A DNA stretch of 64,000 nucleotides from Symbiodinium natans (GCA_905221605.1 CAJNDS010002224.1:552523-616522); one strand, 5' to 3'. Counted from the first letter of the stretch, positions 22,294 through 32,899 are shown. Translations and numbers: made by a program. The notes: a model not told the origin generated them from the sequence alone.

Positions 22294-22705
22294 GTTTAGG
22301 GTTTAGGGTTTAGGGTTTAGGGGGGGGGGGGGGGGGGGGGGGAGTAGGAGTTAGGTTAGGGCATTCAAGGGTTTTGAGGGTTTAGAGTTGGGGGGTTTCG
22401 AGATTGGGCCAGGGTTGTGTGGCTGCATTTGGGGTCGGTTTGGGTTTCCTGAAGGAAGTGGTTTCGGGTTTGGGTTGCACTTGTTGGTGCTCAGTAGGAT
22501 GTCAGCGAACCATCACTTCAAGGGTACGAGAATTGGGATGCAAGGCACCTATCTTCTTAACATCCTCAACGAAGGACTACTACCCTTAGGCTCAAAATTC
22601 ATATAAGAAGGCCGTTGAACCCAAAAAACCCTGAAATAAGAGTCCCTAGAGCCTTAGGGCTAAGTTTAGGACCGTTTCAGCTTCGGGCTCCTGTGCGAGA
22701 TACAG

Positions 22706-22775
22706 GCTTCCGGATGCACAGAAGAGAAGGAGAGCATCAACATAAAAAGCAGCTGCCCTCGTTGCTTTTCACTTG
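22706..22775 (+). CDS. Plus-strand exon with a CxxC pair
   Basis: Acceptor CGAGATACAG|GCT, donor TCACTTG|GTGCTTGG. It encodes ASGCTEEKESINIKSSCPRC then FSL. The CPRC motif could bind zinc, but the family is unknown. Confidence 0.5.
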
Positions 22776-22861
22776 GTGCTTGGAAGTAGAATGAATTTAG
22801 GGTTTAGGATTTAGGGCTTAGGGTTTCGGATTTAGGGTTCGGGGTTTAGGGTTTAGGGCAC

Positions 22862-23035
22862 TTGGTTGAGCCACTTTTGCCTGGACGGGCCCATGCTCTG
22901 TGCCATGCGCGTGAGATTGTCAATCCGGTTCTTGTCCTTGACGCGCAGAAAGGCGACTTGCTTCCCATGCTTTCGGGGCGGAACCACAAGCCACTGCCCT
23001 TGCACTTGCGGGGTGTGCGCGTGGTCCAGGGTGTC
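22862..23035 (-). CDS. Exon 3 of an unidentified minus-strand gene (58 codons)
   Basis: Acceptor CCTTCCCACACAG|GAC has a pyrimidine tract; the donor is CAA|GTGCCC. It encodes a basic segment with GQWLVVPPRKHGKQVAFL and RVKDKNRIDNLTRMAQSMG. It joins the exon at 23696-23753 in phase 0. Upstream minus-strand sequence (23036-23200) is open in another frame and would be intron here. The plus strand carries a 139-codon open frame, taken as a shadow. No family recognised. Confidence 0.6.
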
Positions 23036-23695
23036 CTGTGTGGGAAGGGAACCAACAGCTCTGACATTGAAGCCCACTTCTTGTTGAGGAGTGTCTTCGA
23101 GCCGCCTTCACGCAGTGAACCTCCGATGCAAGGGCGGCCGTGCTTTCGGACCCACTTCGCCAAGAAGTCCCCAAGGTGCAAGCATAGAGGTGGTTCATAC
23201 ATAATCCCTATTTCCATGGGAGCTTCCCAGTTACCGGTACCCTTCTTCTATACTCCCCTTAGAACCGTAATAAAAAAATAAAACATAATTCCCAAGGGGG
23301 GATATAGTCTTTCAATATGCAGTACCGTGATGGAACTGCGTAGAGGGGCAGCTTTGAAAAGCTGCCTGGGTGACTAACACCACGAAGCAACCAATTCTAA
23401 TGCAACTGGGACCTTTTAGTGCCTTTTTACTTAACGATGATCCTCTTAAACCCAATAATCCAATAAGGGGAAATATATATATATATATATATATATAAGT
23501 ACCAAGACCCTACCTAGGCACGTACTATCCCTAAACCCTAAACCCTAAATCAAAAGCCTAAACCCTAAACCCTAAACCCTAAACCCTAAACCCTAAACCT
23601 TAAACCCTAAACCCTAAACCCTAAACCCCTTGTTTTAGGGTTCTAGAGTTTTAGGGTGTAAGCTTTAGCAGCTCTTCCATCCCCGTGCCCTGAGC

Positions 23696-23753
23696 CTGAG
23701 TGGATTTCCTCGGCTCGCCAGCCGGGTCGCCGATCCAGAAGAATTGCCGAGAC
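23696..23753 (-). CDS. Exon 2 of an unidentified minus-strand gene
   Basis: Acceptor CTAAG|G, donor ACTCAG|GCTCAGG (GC type). It encodes SRQFFWIGDPAGEPRKSTQ. Phases match the neighbours at 23963-24095 and 22862-23035, giving a continuous 121-codon reading. Confidence 0.6.
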
Positions 23754-23779
23754 CTTAGGGTTTAGGGTCTGGGGTTTTA

Positions 23780-23810
<31 letters not shown>

Positions 23811-23962
23811 GGTTTAGGGTTTAGGGTTTGGCACGGAGCCCCAAGCACCCCACAATGATTTCAAGGGCGTCGGGTTTAAGGTTTAAGGCTCGAAAGCGAA
23901 CACTTTTACGAAAAAACTACGATGCCCCAGAACCCCAAGCCCCAAACCCAACACTAGCCGAC

Positions 23963-24095
23963 CCAAACAGGAACTCCATGAAAGTCTCCTCGCTTGTTCT
24001 CGGCACTTCGGCGAAGAACACCCCGAGCCCGACCCGACGTTGCCATTTGGGGTCCGGTATGGCTTTCCAGTGAGATTTTCGCATCCAAGCAAGAA
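23963..24095 (-). CDS. Exon 1 of an unidentified minus-strand gene
   Basis: Acceptor AATGTAG|TT, donor TTTGG|GTCGGC. It encodes LAWMRKSHWKAIPDPKWQRR followed by VGLGVFFAEVPRTSEETFME. It is the most upstream recognisable exon of this chain; a start codon was not assigned. The plus-strand island at 24.5 kb would make a divergent arrangement. Confidence 0.6.
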
Positions 24096-24376
24096 CTACA
24101 TTAGAGTCTCTCCTAACCTTTGAGCCCCAAGCCCTACACCCTATATAAGCCAGGAAGCTGAGCACCTCCACCCCCAAGATTCAAATCCCCCCAAACCCGA
24201 AGAAAAGCCAAGCTATGCAGTGGTTTCGCCTTCGGCTCCAGCCCCCCTTCAGATGGGGTTTCCGGAATAGGGTTTAGGGTTTAGGGTTTAGGGTTTAGGG
24301 TTTAGGGTTTAGGGTTTAGGGTTTAGGGTTTAGGGTTTAGGGGAAAGGGTTTAGGGTTTAGGGTTTAGGGAATTGG

Positions 24377-24408
<32 letters not shown>

Positions 24409-24519
24409 GGGGATACCTTAATTTGGGGTCCTTATTGTAAGGGGGGGTCTATCTTTAGAAGTTCCCTATTTTCGAAATCCCCAAATAAGGATTCATGGCT
24501 GGGAACTTGGTCCCTGCAG

Positions 24520-24560
24520 AACTGGATAAAGGCGGGGTAGGAAACATTACTTGTCACAGG
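24520..24560 (+). CDS. Exon of an unidentified plus-strand gene
   Basis: Acceptor CCCTGCAG|AA, donor CACAGG|GTAGAC. It encodes LDKGGVGNITCHR and joins the exon at 24692-24766 in phase. Upstream is a poly-G run and a family G MITE. Confidence 0.45.
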
Positions 24561-24691
24561 GTAGACCATGAAAGAACCCCAAACCTAAGCCTGTAAGCCC
24601 TGGCCACTTGCCTTTTAGGGCTTAGGGTTCAGGTTTAGGGAAACCCGAAGCCCTAAACCCCATAAACCCTACAATGCTCGAACCCCAAAAG

Positions 24692-24766
24692 CCCTGCTGC
24701 GGGCGAGATGCCCTCATCGACTTTCTTCCGGGAGTGCCGCCGGCCCATAAGAGATCCCTGCAACAG
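24692..24766 (+). CDS. Exon of an unidentified plus-strand gene
   Basis: Acceptor CAAAAG|CCC, donor CAACAG|GTCGCA. The 25 codons include GRDALIDFLPGVPPAHKRSL. Phase 0 on both sides. No family recognised. Confidence 0.5.
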
Positions 24767-25390
24767 GTCGCAAGCTGGGGTTAAAATTCCTCTAAACCTA
24801 AAGCTCCCCAAACCCTAAACCCTAAACCCTAAACACTAATTAACTAGGGTTACAAGGGCTCATGGAGCTGAAGGGGGTGCGATTCGGATGTTGGGATGTT
24901 TGGAACATTACCCTGAGACTCGAGCCGAGCCTGACTGCCCTAAATGAAAACAAATGGAGGCCTAGCAATCGGTACGTGCACCATAAATCCAGATGAATAT
25001 GCTTATGACTATGTATATGTCTAGTAAGCACTAAAGACTTGCGTGAATTTAAGAAGGGAAGTGGGGGGGGGACATGTAAAGGTACTCGGCTTCCTTGGGG
25101 GTTAGGGTTTAGAGTGTGGTAGCGTTGTTAGCGCGCGTCGTGGGCCGTCTAGATTGGCTTTCACGGGCCCACTCCCATGCGCGCGTCGCGGGGCGGTACA
25201 CCCACCCCAAACCACCCGGCATGTAGTATTTTAGGGTTTTTCGTCATAAAGTCTGGTGGTTGGTGCTCTCATCCACCGTGGGACTGTTCCACTGCAGCCG
25301 TGCGGCTATTACAAAGGTGGTTGCTGTCACTCGGTACGGGGCTGGCCGCCCTGCTTGACCTCCTCGTTTTTCGAGCAGGCACCCTCACTG

Positions 25391-25432
25391 GCTCAGGGCT
25401 GGCCCGAAAACATGGCCCGCTGTGCCCCTGAA
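25391..25432 (+). CDS. Candidate plus-strand exon
   Basis: After TGGCTCAG the frame reads GWPENMARCAPEFQT up to a GT donor at ACTG|GTCTTCC. It fits between the 24.7-kb and 25.5-kb plus-strand islands, but phases to the next island do not match, so an exon is missing or the boundary is wrong. Confidence 0.35.
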
Positions 25433-25537
25433 TTTCAAACTGGTCTTCCCGAAACGGTTGGGGGGCGGCGCCGGCAAAGTCCTTGGGTCAGAGCACTCTT
25501 GTCTTGGGTTTAGGGTTTGAACCTTTGACACTCAAAG

Positions 25538-25697
25538 GCTCGACCGCCTGACACACACGGCTGAGTGGTCGTCTTGCCAAAGCGTTCAGCAGCCCAACTT
25601 TACCTGGGCTGCACGTGGCGTGCTTAGATCGTTCGTCGAGAGCTCGGACGGCTTCGGGTTCTCACGTGGTGGTAGCGAGCCCTCAGCCAGACTTTAG
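25538..25697 (+). CDS. Candidate terminal exon on the plus strand (52 codons plus TAG)
   Basis: Acceptor CTCAAAG|G, then an open frame beginning LDRLTHTAEWSSCQSVQQPN and including FTWAARGVLRSFVES, ending in TAG. No family recognised. The adjoining 25.70-26.98 kb holds family K MITEs, a GGGCCC-ended hairpin at 26490-26562 and telomere-like arrays. Confidence 0.4.
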
Positions 25698-26067
25698 GGT
25701 TTGGGCTTTAATGTTTTCCTGGCTTTGGTTTGTTGTGTGGATTTAGGCTAAGGCTTTCGTATTTTGAGCCTTTGCCGTCCGTCGCGGAGACTTTCTGCAA
25801 TCGAACAACCCTTTGTTAACCCCTATAAACGGTAGCAGTGCCTTGTGCTGCTCTTTCTGCGTTTCTGCGAAGGTCATCGCCAGAGAGCGAAGAGATTGCT
25901 CCTTTCAAGACCCATGGAACCCTTTCCTATCCTTGCTATTCAAGTTAGGCTTTAGGCTTTACGGTAAGGTTTTGGGCCTATATGCTACCACCCACCTTAA
26001 CTACCCCAAGTCCGAATGAAGGTCCGAGTATGCCTTAAGCAAGCCCTATTAGGCCTTCTAGACCCAA

Positions 26068-26392
26068 GAGTAACCGAGGAATAAAAGGGTACCGTTTTTG
26101 GTTTAAAGGGGCTTATCAGGGGACCTAAACCGTAAAAAATGGACTAACGGCCTACTCCAGGTCCTAGCCCTTGCCACTGGGAATCCCAAGCCCTAAACCC
26201 TAACCCTAAACCCTAAACCCTAAACCCTAAACCCTAAACCCTAAACCCTAAACCCTAAACCGTCCAGGCGATCCAAGCCCCATCCCGATCTGTTCAGGTA
26301 TAAAAAGGGTGCCCTTCCTTGTTTTAAAGGGGATTTTGAGGAACCCTAAACCCTGAAACCAAGGAATAAGGGCCTACTCCGGGTCCTGGGGT
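26068..26392. mobile_element. Two adjacent family K elements with an array between them
   Basis: Two copies of a roughly 95-bp element (AGGAATAAAAGGGT...GGGCCTACTCC..GTCCTAG, 26068-26165 and 26290-26392) flank a CCCTAAA array. A third copy is at 6976-7085. Confidence 0.65.
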
Positions 26393-26868
26393 TTGAGGTG
26401 TTTAGGTGACTTGGTGTTCGGGTTGAGTGTTTGGGCTGCCGGGCTGCGTGATCTACATGGCTGCAGAAGTGCAATGAACCCACAAAAATATGGGCCCAAA
26501 AACCCACATAAACATTTGTGGGATCCTTATGTTTATGTGGTGTTTTTTGGGCCCCCAAAAACGCGCTTTCTTCTTGTGTCGTGGAGTTTGTAGGTGAACT
26601 CAACCCGTAAACAAGATAATGAGGTCAACTGGGCACTCTGGCGTTTTCAAGGCTCGGCATCAAGTTCAGCGCATACTCCCAAAGCCCCCCAGAAGTGATC
26701 CTTACGAAGCCTAGAACCCCCATGAAGCCTATCAACGACGCTCTAAGCTCGTCTTTTCTAAAACTTAAAACCTCATGACCCCATGAACAATCCCATAGCC
26801 CTGTAAACCTTATAAACACAAACGCTACAATCAATGACCAACCCCAAACCCCCTCGCCCCCAGGCGGG

Positions 26869-26973
26869 CATGGCGGTCCAGGCCCTAAAGACTAAACCCT
26901 AAACCCGAAACCCTAAACCCTCGGCCCTAAGCCCTTGACCCTAAACCCTAAGCCCAATCATGGCGGTCCAGGC
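26869..26973 (-). repeat. Degenerate CCCTAAA array flanked by exact 15-bp direct repeats
   Basis: CATGGCGGTCCAGGC is present at 26869-26883 and 26959-26973; the 75 bp between is CCCTAAA-type. It lies just past the donor of the exon at 26984-27054. Confidence 0.85.
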
Positions 26974-26983
26974 AGTAGGAGAC

Positions 26984-27054
26984 CTTTGCACTGAGGAATC
27001 GTGCGTCCCACTCGGCGCTGCTCATCTCCTTCTCCGGGGCAACACGACGCAGCT
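26984..27054 (-). CDS. Unidentified minus-strand exon next to a TSD-flanked array
   Basis: Acceptor CTTTTAG|AG, donor GCAAAG|GTCTCC. It encodes LRRVAPEKEMSSAEWDARFL then SAK, a charged helix. The sequence past the donor is the 15-bp repeat that flanks the telomere-like insertion at 26884-26958. Confidence 0.5.
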
Positions 27055-27851
27055 CTAAAAGAGCGTTTAGGGGTTTAAGGGGTTTAGGGTTGGGGCTTCA
27101 GGGGTTTGAGGGTTTTTGCAGTTTGTGAAAGCGTCTTTGAATTCAGGCTGAGGGCTTTAATTTTGCGGGTCCGGGCCTGAGACTTAAGATACCATCTAAG
27201 AGGTCCATGTGCACCTAGCTCCACGCCCAATTCGTAGGTAGACCCTAAACCCTAAACCCTAAACCCTGAACCCTAAACCCTAAACCCTACACCCTAAACC
27301 CCCAACCCCAAACCCCGAACCAAAGGCCGGGCTGTACAAGGTGAGTTAGGTGGATTCAGAGCTGAACGTTGTGGATCGTTGAGGGCTCCAGAGCTGCAGT
27401 CTTTGAGGGTGTAGGGTTGAGAGTTTAGGGGTTGAGGGACCCTAAACCCTAAAACATGAACCCTTCCCCGAGACCCTGTAAAGTTTACGGTTGATCCTAC
27501 TGCCTTTGGAAACCTTCTACCCCCAGGAGACGCAAACAAGCCTAAACTCTAAAACTAGCTTCCGAAGCCCTATCTTCCACAACTAACCAAATTAAGCCAT
27601 GCAAGTACGACCCTAAGCCCTAAACCACCCAAAGCCTCGCTCAAACCCTCAACCCTGAACCCTGAACCCTATAACTCCTTAACCCTAAACCCTAAGCCCC
27701 CACAGGGCCACAACTTGGTATGTTCCCCCCTTTACTACCAGTCCTTAATGGGGATTACAGTACCCCCCCACCCACCCACCCGTTATAATTCAAACCCTAA
27801 ACCCTAAACCCTAAACCCTAAACCCTAAACCCTAAACCCCAACACATACAT

Positions 27852-27914
27852 TCAGCGCTCCGGCAGGTCACTCCGCAACAGGGCGTACTGCAGGTGGCTC
27901 GGTCGATGTGGGGC
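27852..27914 (-). CDS. Terminal exon of an unidentified minus-strand gene (TGA stop)
   Basis: Acceptor GCATTCAG|GCC. It encodes APHRPSHLQYALLRSDLPER then TGA. It joins the exon at 28282-28310 in phase 0; intron ends share the pattern CAA|GCC...CAG|GCC. Confidence 0.6.
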   Translation of the reverse strand, partial: APHRPSHLQYALLRSDLPER

Positions 27915-28281
27915 CTGAATGCTCGGCTTGTTTGGTGGTTTAAGGTTTAGGGTTTAGGGTTTAGGGTTTCGGGCTAGGGTTTAGGGTGTAGGGTTTAGGG
28001 TTTAGGGTTTAGGGTTTAGGGTTTAGGGTTTAGGGTTTAGGGTTTAGGGTTTAGGGTTTAGGGTTTAGGGTTTAGGGTTTAGGGTTTAGGGTCTGGGGTT
28101 TGGGGTTTCGGGGCTGGGGCTTGGGGGATTTTGATAAGGTTTAGGGCTTAAAGGTTTCGGGCTTCTTTAAGGTCAGCACTTTAAGGGTTGAGAGCCAAGG
28201 GCCTTAGAGGTTGAGGAATTTAGCTGCTTTTGAGACTTGGTTATCTTGGGCCCTGCAGGACGAACTCCTGGCGCTGAGGGC

Positions 28282-28310
28282 TTGCGAATTCGTATCATGT
28301 TCGCGAGCTC
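28282..28310 (-). CDS. Micro-exon of an unidentified minus-strand gene
   Basis: Acceptor GGTTCAG|GA, donor TCGCAA|GCCCTC (GC type). It encodes AREHDTNSQ with two leading bases that complete the G from the upstream exon. Other frames are open on both strands, so the assignment rests on phase fit. Confidence 0.45.
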
Positions 28311-28615
28311 CTGAACCCTACTAAAACCCTAAAAACCCTAAAACCCTGAAACCCTAAAACCCTCAACCCTAAACACCTAAACCCTAAAACCCTAAAACCC
28401 ATAGCCCTAACTCCTAAACCTTAAACCCTAAAACCCTAAAACCTTAAAACCTTAAAACCCTAAAACCCTGAAACCCTGAAACACTAAACCGAAAAACAGT
28501 AAACCCTGAAACCCTAAAACCCGAGAACCCTAAACCCTAAACCCTAACACCATAAAACCCTAAACCCTACACCCTAAAACCCTACACCCTACACCCCAAA
28601 TCCTAAGCCCTAAAC

Positions 28616-28687
28616 CCCTTGCCTTTTGAATCTTGGCCATGATCCGGCGCTGCTCGGAGAGCCAGGCTCTTGACCTGTCCCGTCCAT
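28616..28687 (-). CDS. Exon with a charged helix, donor from telomere-like repeat
   Basis: Acceptor TTCTGCAAG|AT, donor AAGG|GTTTAGGG. It encodes GRDRSRAWLSEQRRIMAKIQ then KAR. It joins 28282-28310 and 27852-27914 in phase to give a 53-codon C-terminal reading plus stop. No family recognised. Confidence 0.6.
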
Positions 28688-28925
28688 CTTGCAGAAGTCA
28701 AAGCAACTGTGCTGTTGGGGGCTTAGGGTTTAGGGTTTGGGGTTTGGGGTTTGGGTTTATGCTTTGGGGATTAGGGTAATATTTTGAGGGTTAGGGGGTT
28801 AAGGGTTCAGGCTTTCAGGGCCTGGTAGGGTTTGAGGAGCTTATGCTGGTGGGAGTTTAGGGTCTCATTCTTTGGGGTCCAGGGGATAATGGTTCCATGA
28901 TGATGGCGATGGTATTCATGAAGAT

Positions 28926-28930
28926 GGTGA

Positions 28931-28987
<57 letters not shown>
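28926..28987. repeat. GAT trinucleotide microsatellite
   Basis: About 18 GAT units in a stretch (28.70-29.50 kb) that otherwise holds arrays and no convincing exon. Confidence 0.9.
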
Positions 28988-29580
28988 GTGTCGGACTTAG
29001 GGTCTATAGCGTTCTGGGCTGACCCTTAAATGAGCTTATCCTGTTTCGAGATTCTGAAGGTTTGGGGCTCAGATCATCTATACGCATTGCATCTCACGCA
29101 CTGGGACACTAGACGGGGCAGGATGCCACAAGAGTTTAGGGCTTAGGGGTTGGGGTTTGGGGATTTAGAGGTTCAGGGGCCAATGTATTGTTGCCAAAGG
29201 TTTCAGGATACTTCTTATGCAGGGTTTCGGGGTGAAACCACTATGCTACGGCTACTGTCCCAGTCCTAGACCACCGTAAGCCCTCCTAACCCTTGGTGAG
29301 CCCCAAAACCCCAAACTTCAAATCCCCAAAACCCCTAAACCCCCCTCAATCCCCTAAACACCCTAAATCCCCAAAAACCCTAAACACCTAGAACACCTCA
29401 ACCCCCTATATCCCCCTTCTCCCCAAAACCCTAATTCATAACCGCCCAAAACCCGAAACCCTAAACCTCAAATCCTAAACCCTGAACCCCCCAAACCCCC
29501 TAAACCCCCCTAAACCCCCGAAACACCTGAAACACCTCTGTGCAACAGTCCAGACAAGCTCTTGGCGCGCGGCTTGCTAC

Positions 29581-29627
29581 CCGCCTCGATGCCCAAGATG
29601 CGATTCCGCAGCACCTCGTCACTGTGG
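29581..29627 (-). CDS. Exon of an unidentified minus-strand gene
   Basis: Acceptor CCAAAG|C, donor GAGGCGG|GTAGCA. It encodes HSDEVLRNRILGIEA. The frame stays open past this donor (SKPRAKSLSGLLHR), so the exon may extend to about 29540. The phase matches the upstream exon at 29676-29749. Confidence 0.5.
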
Positions 29628-29675
29628 CTTTGGAGGGTTTAGGGTTTATGGTTTAGGGTTGAGGCACACAGAGGC

Positions 29676-29749
29676 CTCCAATAGCAGTCCTGAATAAGAT
29701 TCTCTTCAACCCGATAGCAACATGTATCCCAAAGGGCCCACCGGGCGTC
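29676..29749 (-). CDS. Exon with telomere-repeat acceptor
   Basis: Acceptor TTTAG|GAC is formed by the adjoining CCCTAAA array; the donor is TATTGGAG|GCCTCT (GC type). It encodes DARWALWDTCCYRVEENLIQ then DCYW, and its two trailing bases fit the next exon. Confidence 0.5.
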
Positions 29750-30091
29750 CTAAACCCTAAACCATAAACCCTAAACCCCAAACCCTAAACCCTAAACCCT
29801 AAACCCTAAACTTCGGCCCTAAAAACCCGAACCCCTAGCCTCTTAACCTTATACGCCCCAAACCCTCCATCATAAACTTCGGCCCAAAAAGCCGCAACTG
29901 AAAATCTCCTCAAAATTCGAAATCTTCAACAAGAAGAATCTACATATATAGTTGTAGAAGAGTTCCTGCAGCTCGCTCTTGTTTTTTGGGGGGGTTCTAA
30001 AGAAAATAGTAGCAACCCCCCTCCCCCCCCAAAAAAAAAAACCCTAAACCCTACACCCTACACCCTACACCCTAAACCCTAAACCCTAAAC

Positions 30092-30162
30092 CCGATCAAT
30101 GGGTCGGCCTGCTGGGTGACGTTGAATGGCCTTAGGTGCCACCTCGGCGCAAGCCGCGGGGG
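30092..30162 (-). CDS. Exon of an unidentified minus-strand gene
   Basis: Acceptor CCTAAAG|CC, donor GATCGG|GTTTAGGG from a telomere-like array. It encodes PAACAEVAPKAIQRHPAGRP then IDR. Downstream a short open stretch (SELQELFYNY, about 29940-29990) could be the next exon in phase. Confidence 0.5.
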
Positions 30163-30665
30163 CTTTAGGGTTTAGGGCTTATGGTTTTGGGGCTACTTTT
30201 GCTAGGGAGGGGAGGGTAGGGCTTCGGGCTTAGGGTTTAGGGGTTTTAGGGATTTAGGGCTTGGTGTTGAGGGCTTAGGGACTTCGGGCTTAGGAATTTG
30301 GGAGGGGTTTGGGGTTGAGAAGGTTGGGGCTTAGGGCCCGAAAAAAGGGGCAACACAAGAAATGGGGTGTTTACGTCTTATCTGGCTGCCTCCCCAAAAC
30401 CCTCGACCCCTAAAACCCCTAAAGCCACTAAACCCTAAAACCTAAAACTTGAAGGTGGCAAAACCCCTCGAATCCGGAAACCGTTGATCACCGGAGCCCT
30501 CACAGGGTTTTCAGGGCTTAGGATGGTTTTGGGAATAGGATTTAGGGCTTGGGGTTGCTTGGGGTTCAGGATGGTTCAGGGTTTGGGGGGGGGGGGGGAG
30601 ATCCTAGCCCCTCTGGACCCTGAAACCCGCTGAACCCTAATTATGCCCCGTCTCAGGCACCCCAC

Positions 30666-30735
30666 CGCTGACTCTGAAAACTGTGGAACGGGCCGCTTGG
30701 GGTGCGAGCCAAGGACGTCCGGCTGCACCAGCCCC
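30666..30735 (-). CDS. Exon of an unidentified minus-strand gene
   Basis: Acceptor GCTCTAG|G, donor GTCAGCG|GTGGGG. It encodes GLVQPDVLGSHPKRPVPQFS then ESA. Good splice context; no family recognised. Confidence 0.5.
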
Positions 30736-31195
30736 CTAGAGCTGAACCCAAAAGACACGAGACCCTAAACCCTAAACCCTGAACCCCTAAGCCCCCAAAG
30801 CCGAGAGCCTCTATGTGGACAGCTTACCCTGAACGGAACGTTCGGGAGAATAAGCGCTCGCCGTAAGCTTCCGACATTTCAACCGGTGCCTGGTCAGTGG
30901 CGATCGCGGTCATTGTAAGGTCTACGCCGTAACATGCTGCTGGTAAGGCCATCGTGAACTATACCGCATAAAGCCCTAACCCAAAAGACACCTTTTCTGC
31001 TAACTGAGTCAAGCAAGCCCTGCCAGCAAAAAAATCACAGCGGCCTCGAGCAAGGTCCGCACTGCCACGACTTGCCGCAGGAACAAGCCTCGGCCGAAGG
31101 ATCCATGCATCCCAGGGTTTAGGGTTTAGGGTTTAGGGTTTAGGGTTTCAGGGTTTCAGGGTTTCAGGGTTTCAGGGTTTCAGGGTTTAGGCCCT

Positions 31196-31520
31196 CAGGG
31201 CCCATGTACCTTTTATGGTGTAGAAATGGGCCTGAAGGGGTTACCATATCGCAGCTTTAGGGCCCAAGTATAAACTAAATTATGAGTTTAGGGTTTAGGG
31301 TTTAGGGTTCAGGGTTTAGGGAGAACAAGGGACCCTAATAAAGTCCCACCAAATAGTAGGAATCCCTTTTAAAAAAGGACCCCCAATACGGCACCCCTAA
31401 TTTCGGAAACCCCGATATAGGTGCGTGGACCCTTGGGGAAGGGTTTTTAGGGCTTAAGGTTCAGGGCGCTTTAGGGCTTTAGGGCTCAGCGTTTAGGGCG
31501 GAACCCGAACTTTAAAAGAG
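31196..31520. mobile_element. Family F half-element and family G element around an array
   Basis: The family F left half (31196-31278) is followed by a TTTAGGG array and then a family G copy (31322-31434). The preceding 30.80-31.11 kb is unique sequence with a minus frame starting at an ATG (MHGSFGRGLFLRQVVAVRTL), possibly an exon. Confidence 0.55.
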
Positions 31521-31848
31521 CCCCCCCCCCCCCCCAAAAAGGAGAGGCAAGCACCCCCCCACCCTCACTGCGAAGCTGCTTTTATTATGCTCTTTGCAAC
31601 ATGCCTCTGCAGGGTTTAGGTTTAGGGTTTGAGGGAAACCCTGAACCCTGAAACCCTGAAACCGAACCTTCAACCCTGAACCCCGGATCCAAACCCTAAC
31701 TAGGGTTTACGGTTTAGCGCAAATTGCGCGGTGACTGTTTACAGGCGCGAACAAACTAGAAACCTTATAAACACCAACCCTAAGCCCTAAACCCTGATCC
31801 CTAAACCCTAAATCCAAAACCCTAAACCCTGAACCTCCCGCCCCCAAC

Positions 31849-31921
31849 CACCAAGCGCCGGGCCCAAGAGCAGCATTGTGACGGTGCTGAGGACAAAGGC
31901 CGAGACGATGAGGGCATCATC
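31849..31921 (-). CDS. Exon encoding a probable transmembrane helix
   Basis: Acceptor TTTCGCAG|GAT, donor CTTGGTG|GTTGGG. It encodes DDALIVSAFVLSTVTMLLLG then PALG, a hydrophobic run long enough to cross a membrane. The protein family is not recognised. Confidence 0.55.
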
Positions 31922-32854
31922 CTGCGAAATGTAGGTTCGGGTTTAGGGTTTAGGGTTTAGGGTTTAGGGTTTAGGGTTTAGGGCTCAGGGCTTAGGGCTT
32001 ACGGCTTAGGGCTTGGGGTTTAGAACTTTGGGGGTTGGGGCTTTGGGTTTTGGGGTTTAGGGGGTGGGGGGTTGGGATGCAGGGTGCCTTCCTGAAAGTC
32101 GCTTCTCAACAACACAACTCGCAACTCCGGGCAGCATGCGCGCACGCTGCTTGCTCGGAAGACGCCCAGTGCAGGGGGCCAGCTGGAGAGTTACCCTAAA
32201 CCCTAAACCCTAAACCCTAAACCCTAAACCCTAAACCCACTTCTCTAAAATGTGGTCCCTTTTGGGGTCCTGATTCTAAGGTGGCCCCTCTTAGTTCGAG
32301 TACCACAAAAAAGAGCGCCACACCTCCCTCTACGCGCTTTAGGGTTTAGGGTTTATAGGTGTAGGGTTTAGGGTTTAGGGTTTAGGGGGAACCGAAACCT
32401 CTACCCTACACCCTGAAGCCGTTAAGCAGCAAGAAATTTGAAAGTCCTGCACAAGGTAAGACGCCCCTGGCACCCTGACTCAGTCAATTCTGATCCTGGC
32501 ACCCATAGGAAGTAGGGTTTAGGGCTTGGGGTTTAAGGGTTTAGGGTTTTAGGGCTTCGGGTTTTAGGGTTTTAGGGCTTTTGGGTGTTAAGGTTTTAGG
32601 TTTTCAGGGCTTTAGTTTTCTGGTGTTAGGATTTTTGTCTTTCTTGTTTCATCGTGCTGTAAAGGAACCGAACCCTCAATAGAGGGGTACTTCGGAGTTT
32701 CAGACATTGACCTGAAGCTCCAACTTGTCAGAATCGCCCTAGAACAAGACCTCCCGGCCCCAAGCCCCATTTTAACCCTGTAAACCCTGAATCCTAAACA
32801 CTGCACAAAAGCAACATAGCAAATCAACTTACACAAACGTAAATACCGCACCAC

Positions 32855-32899
32855 CGCGGCGCGTCCTTAAAAATCTCGCGTGCAACGTCCAAGTCCCAC
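32855..32899 (-). CDS. Short exon, weakly PPR-like
   Basis: Acceptor GCCCCAG|G, donor GCCGCG|GTGGTG. It encodes WDLDVAREIFKDAP, which resembles the second helix of a pentatricopeptide repeat, but one short repeat cannot establish the family. Confidence 0.35.
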
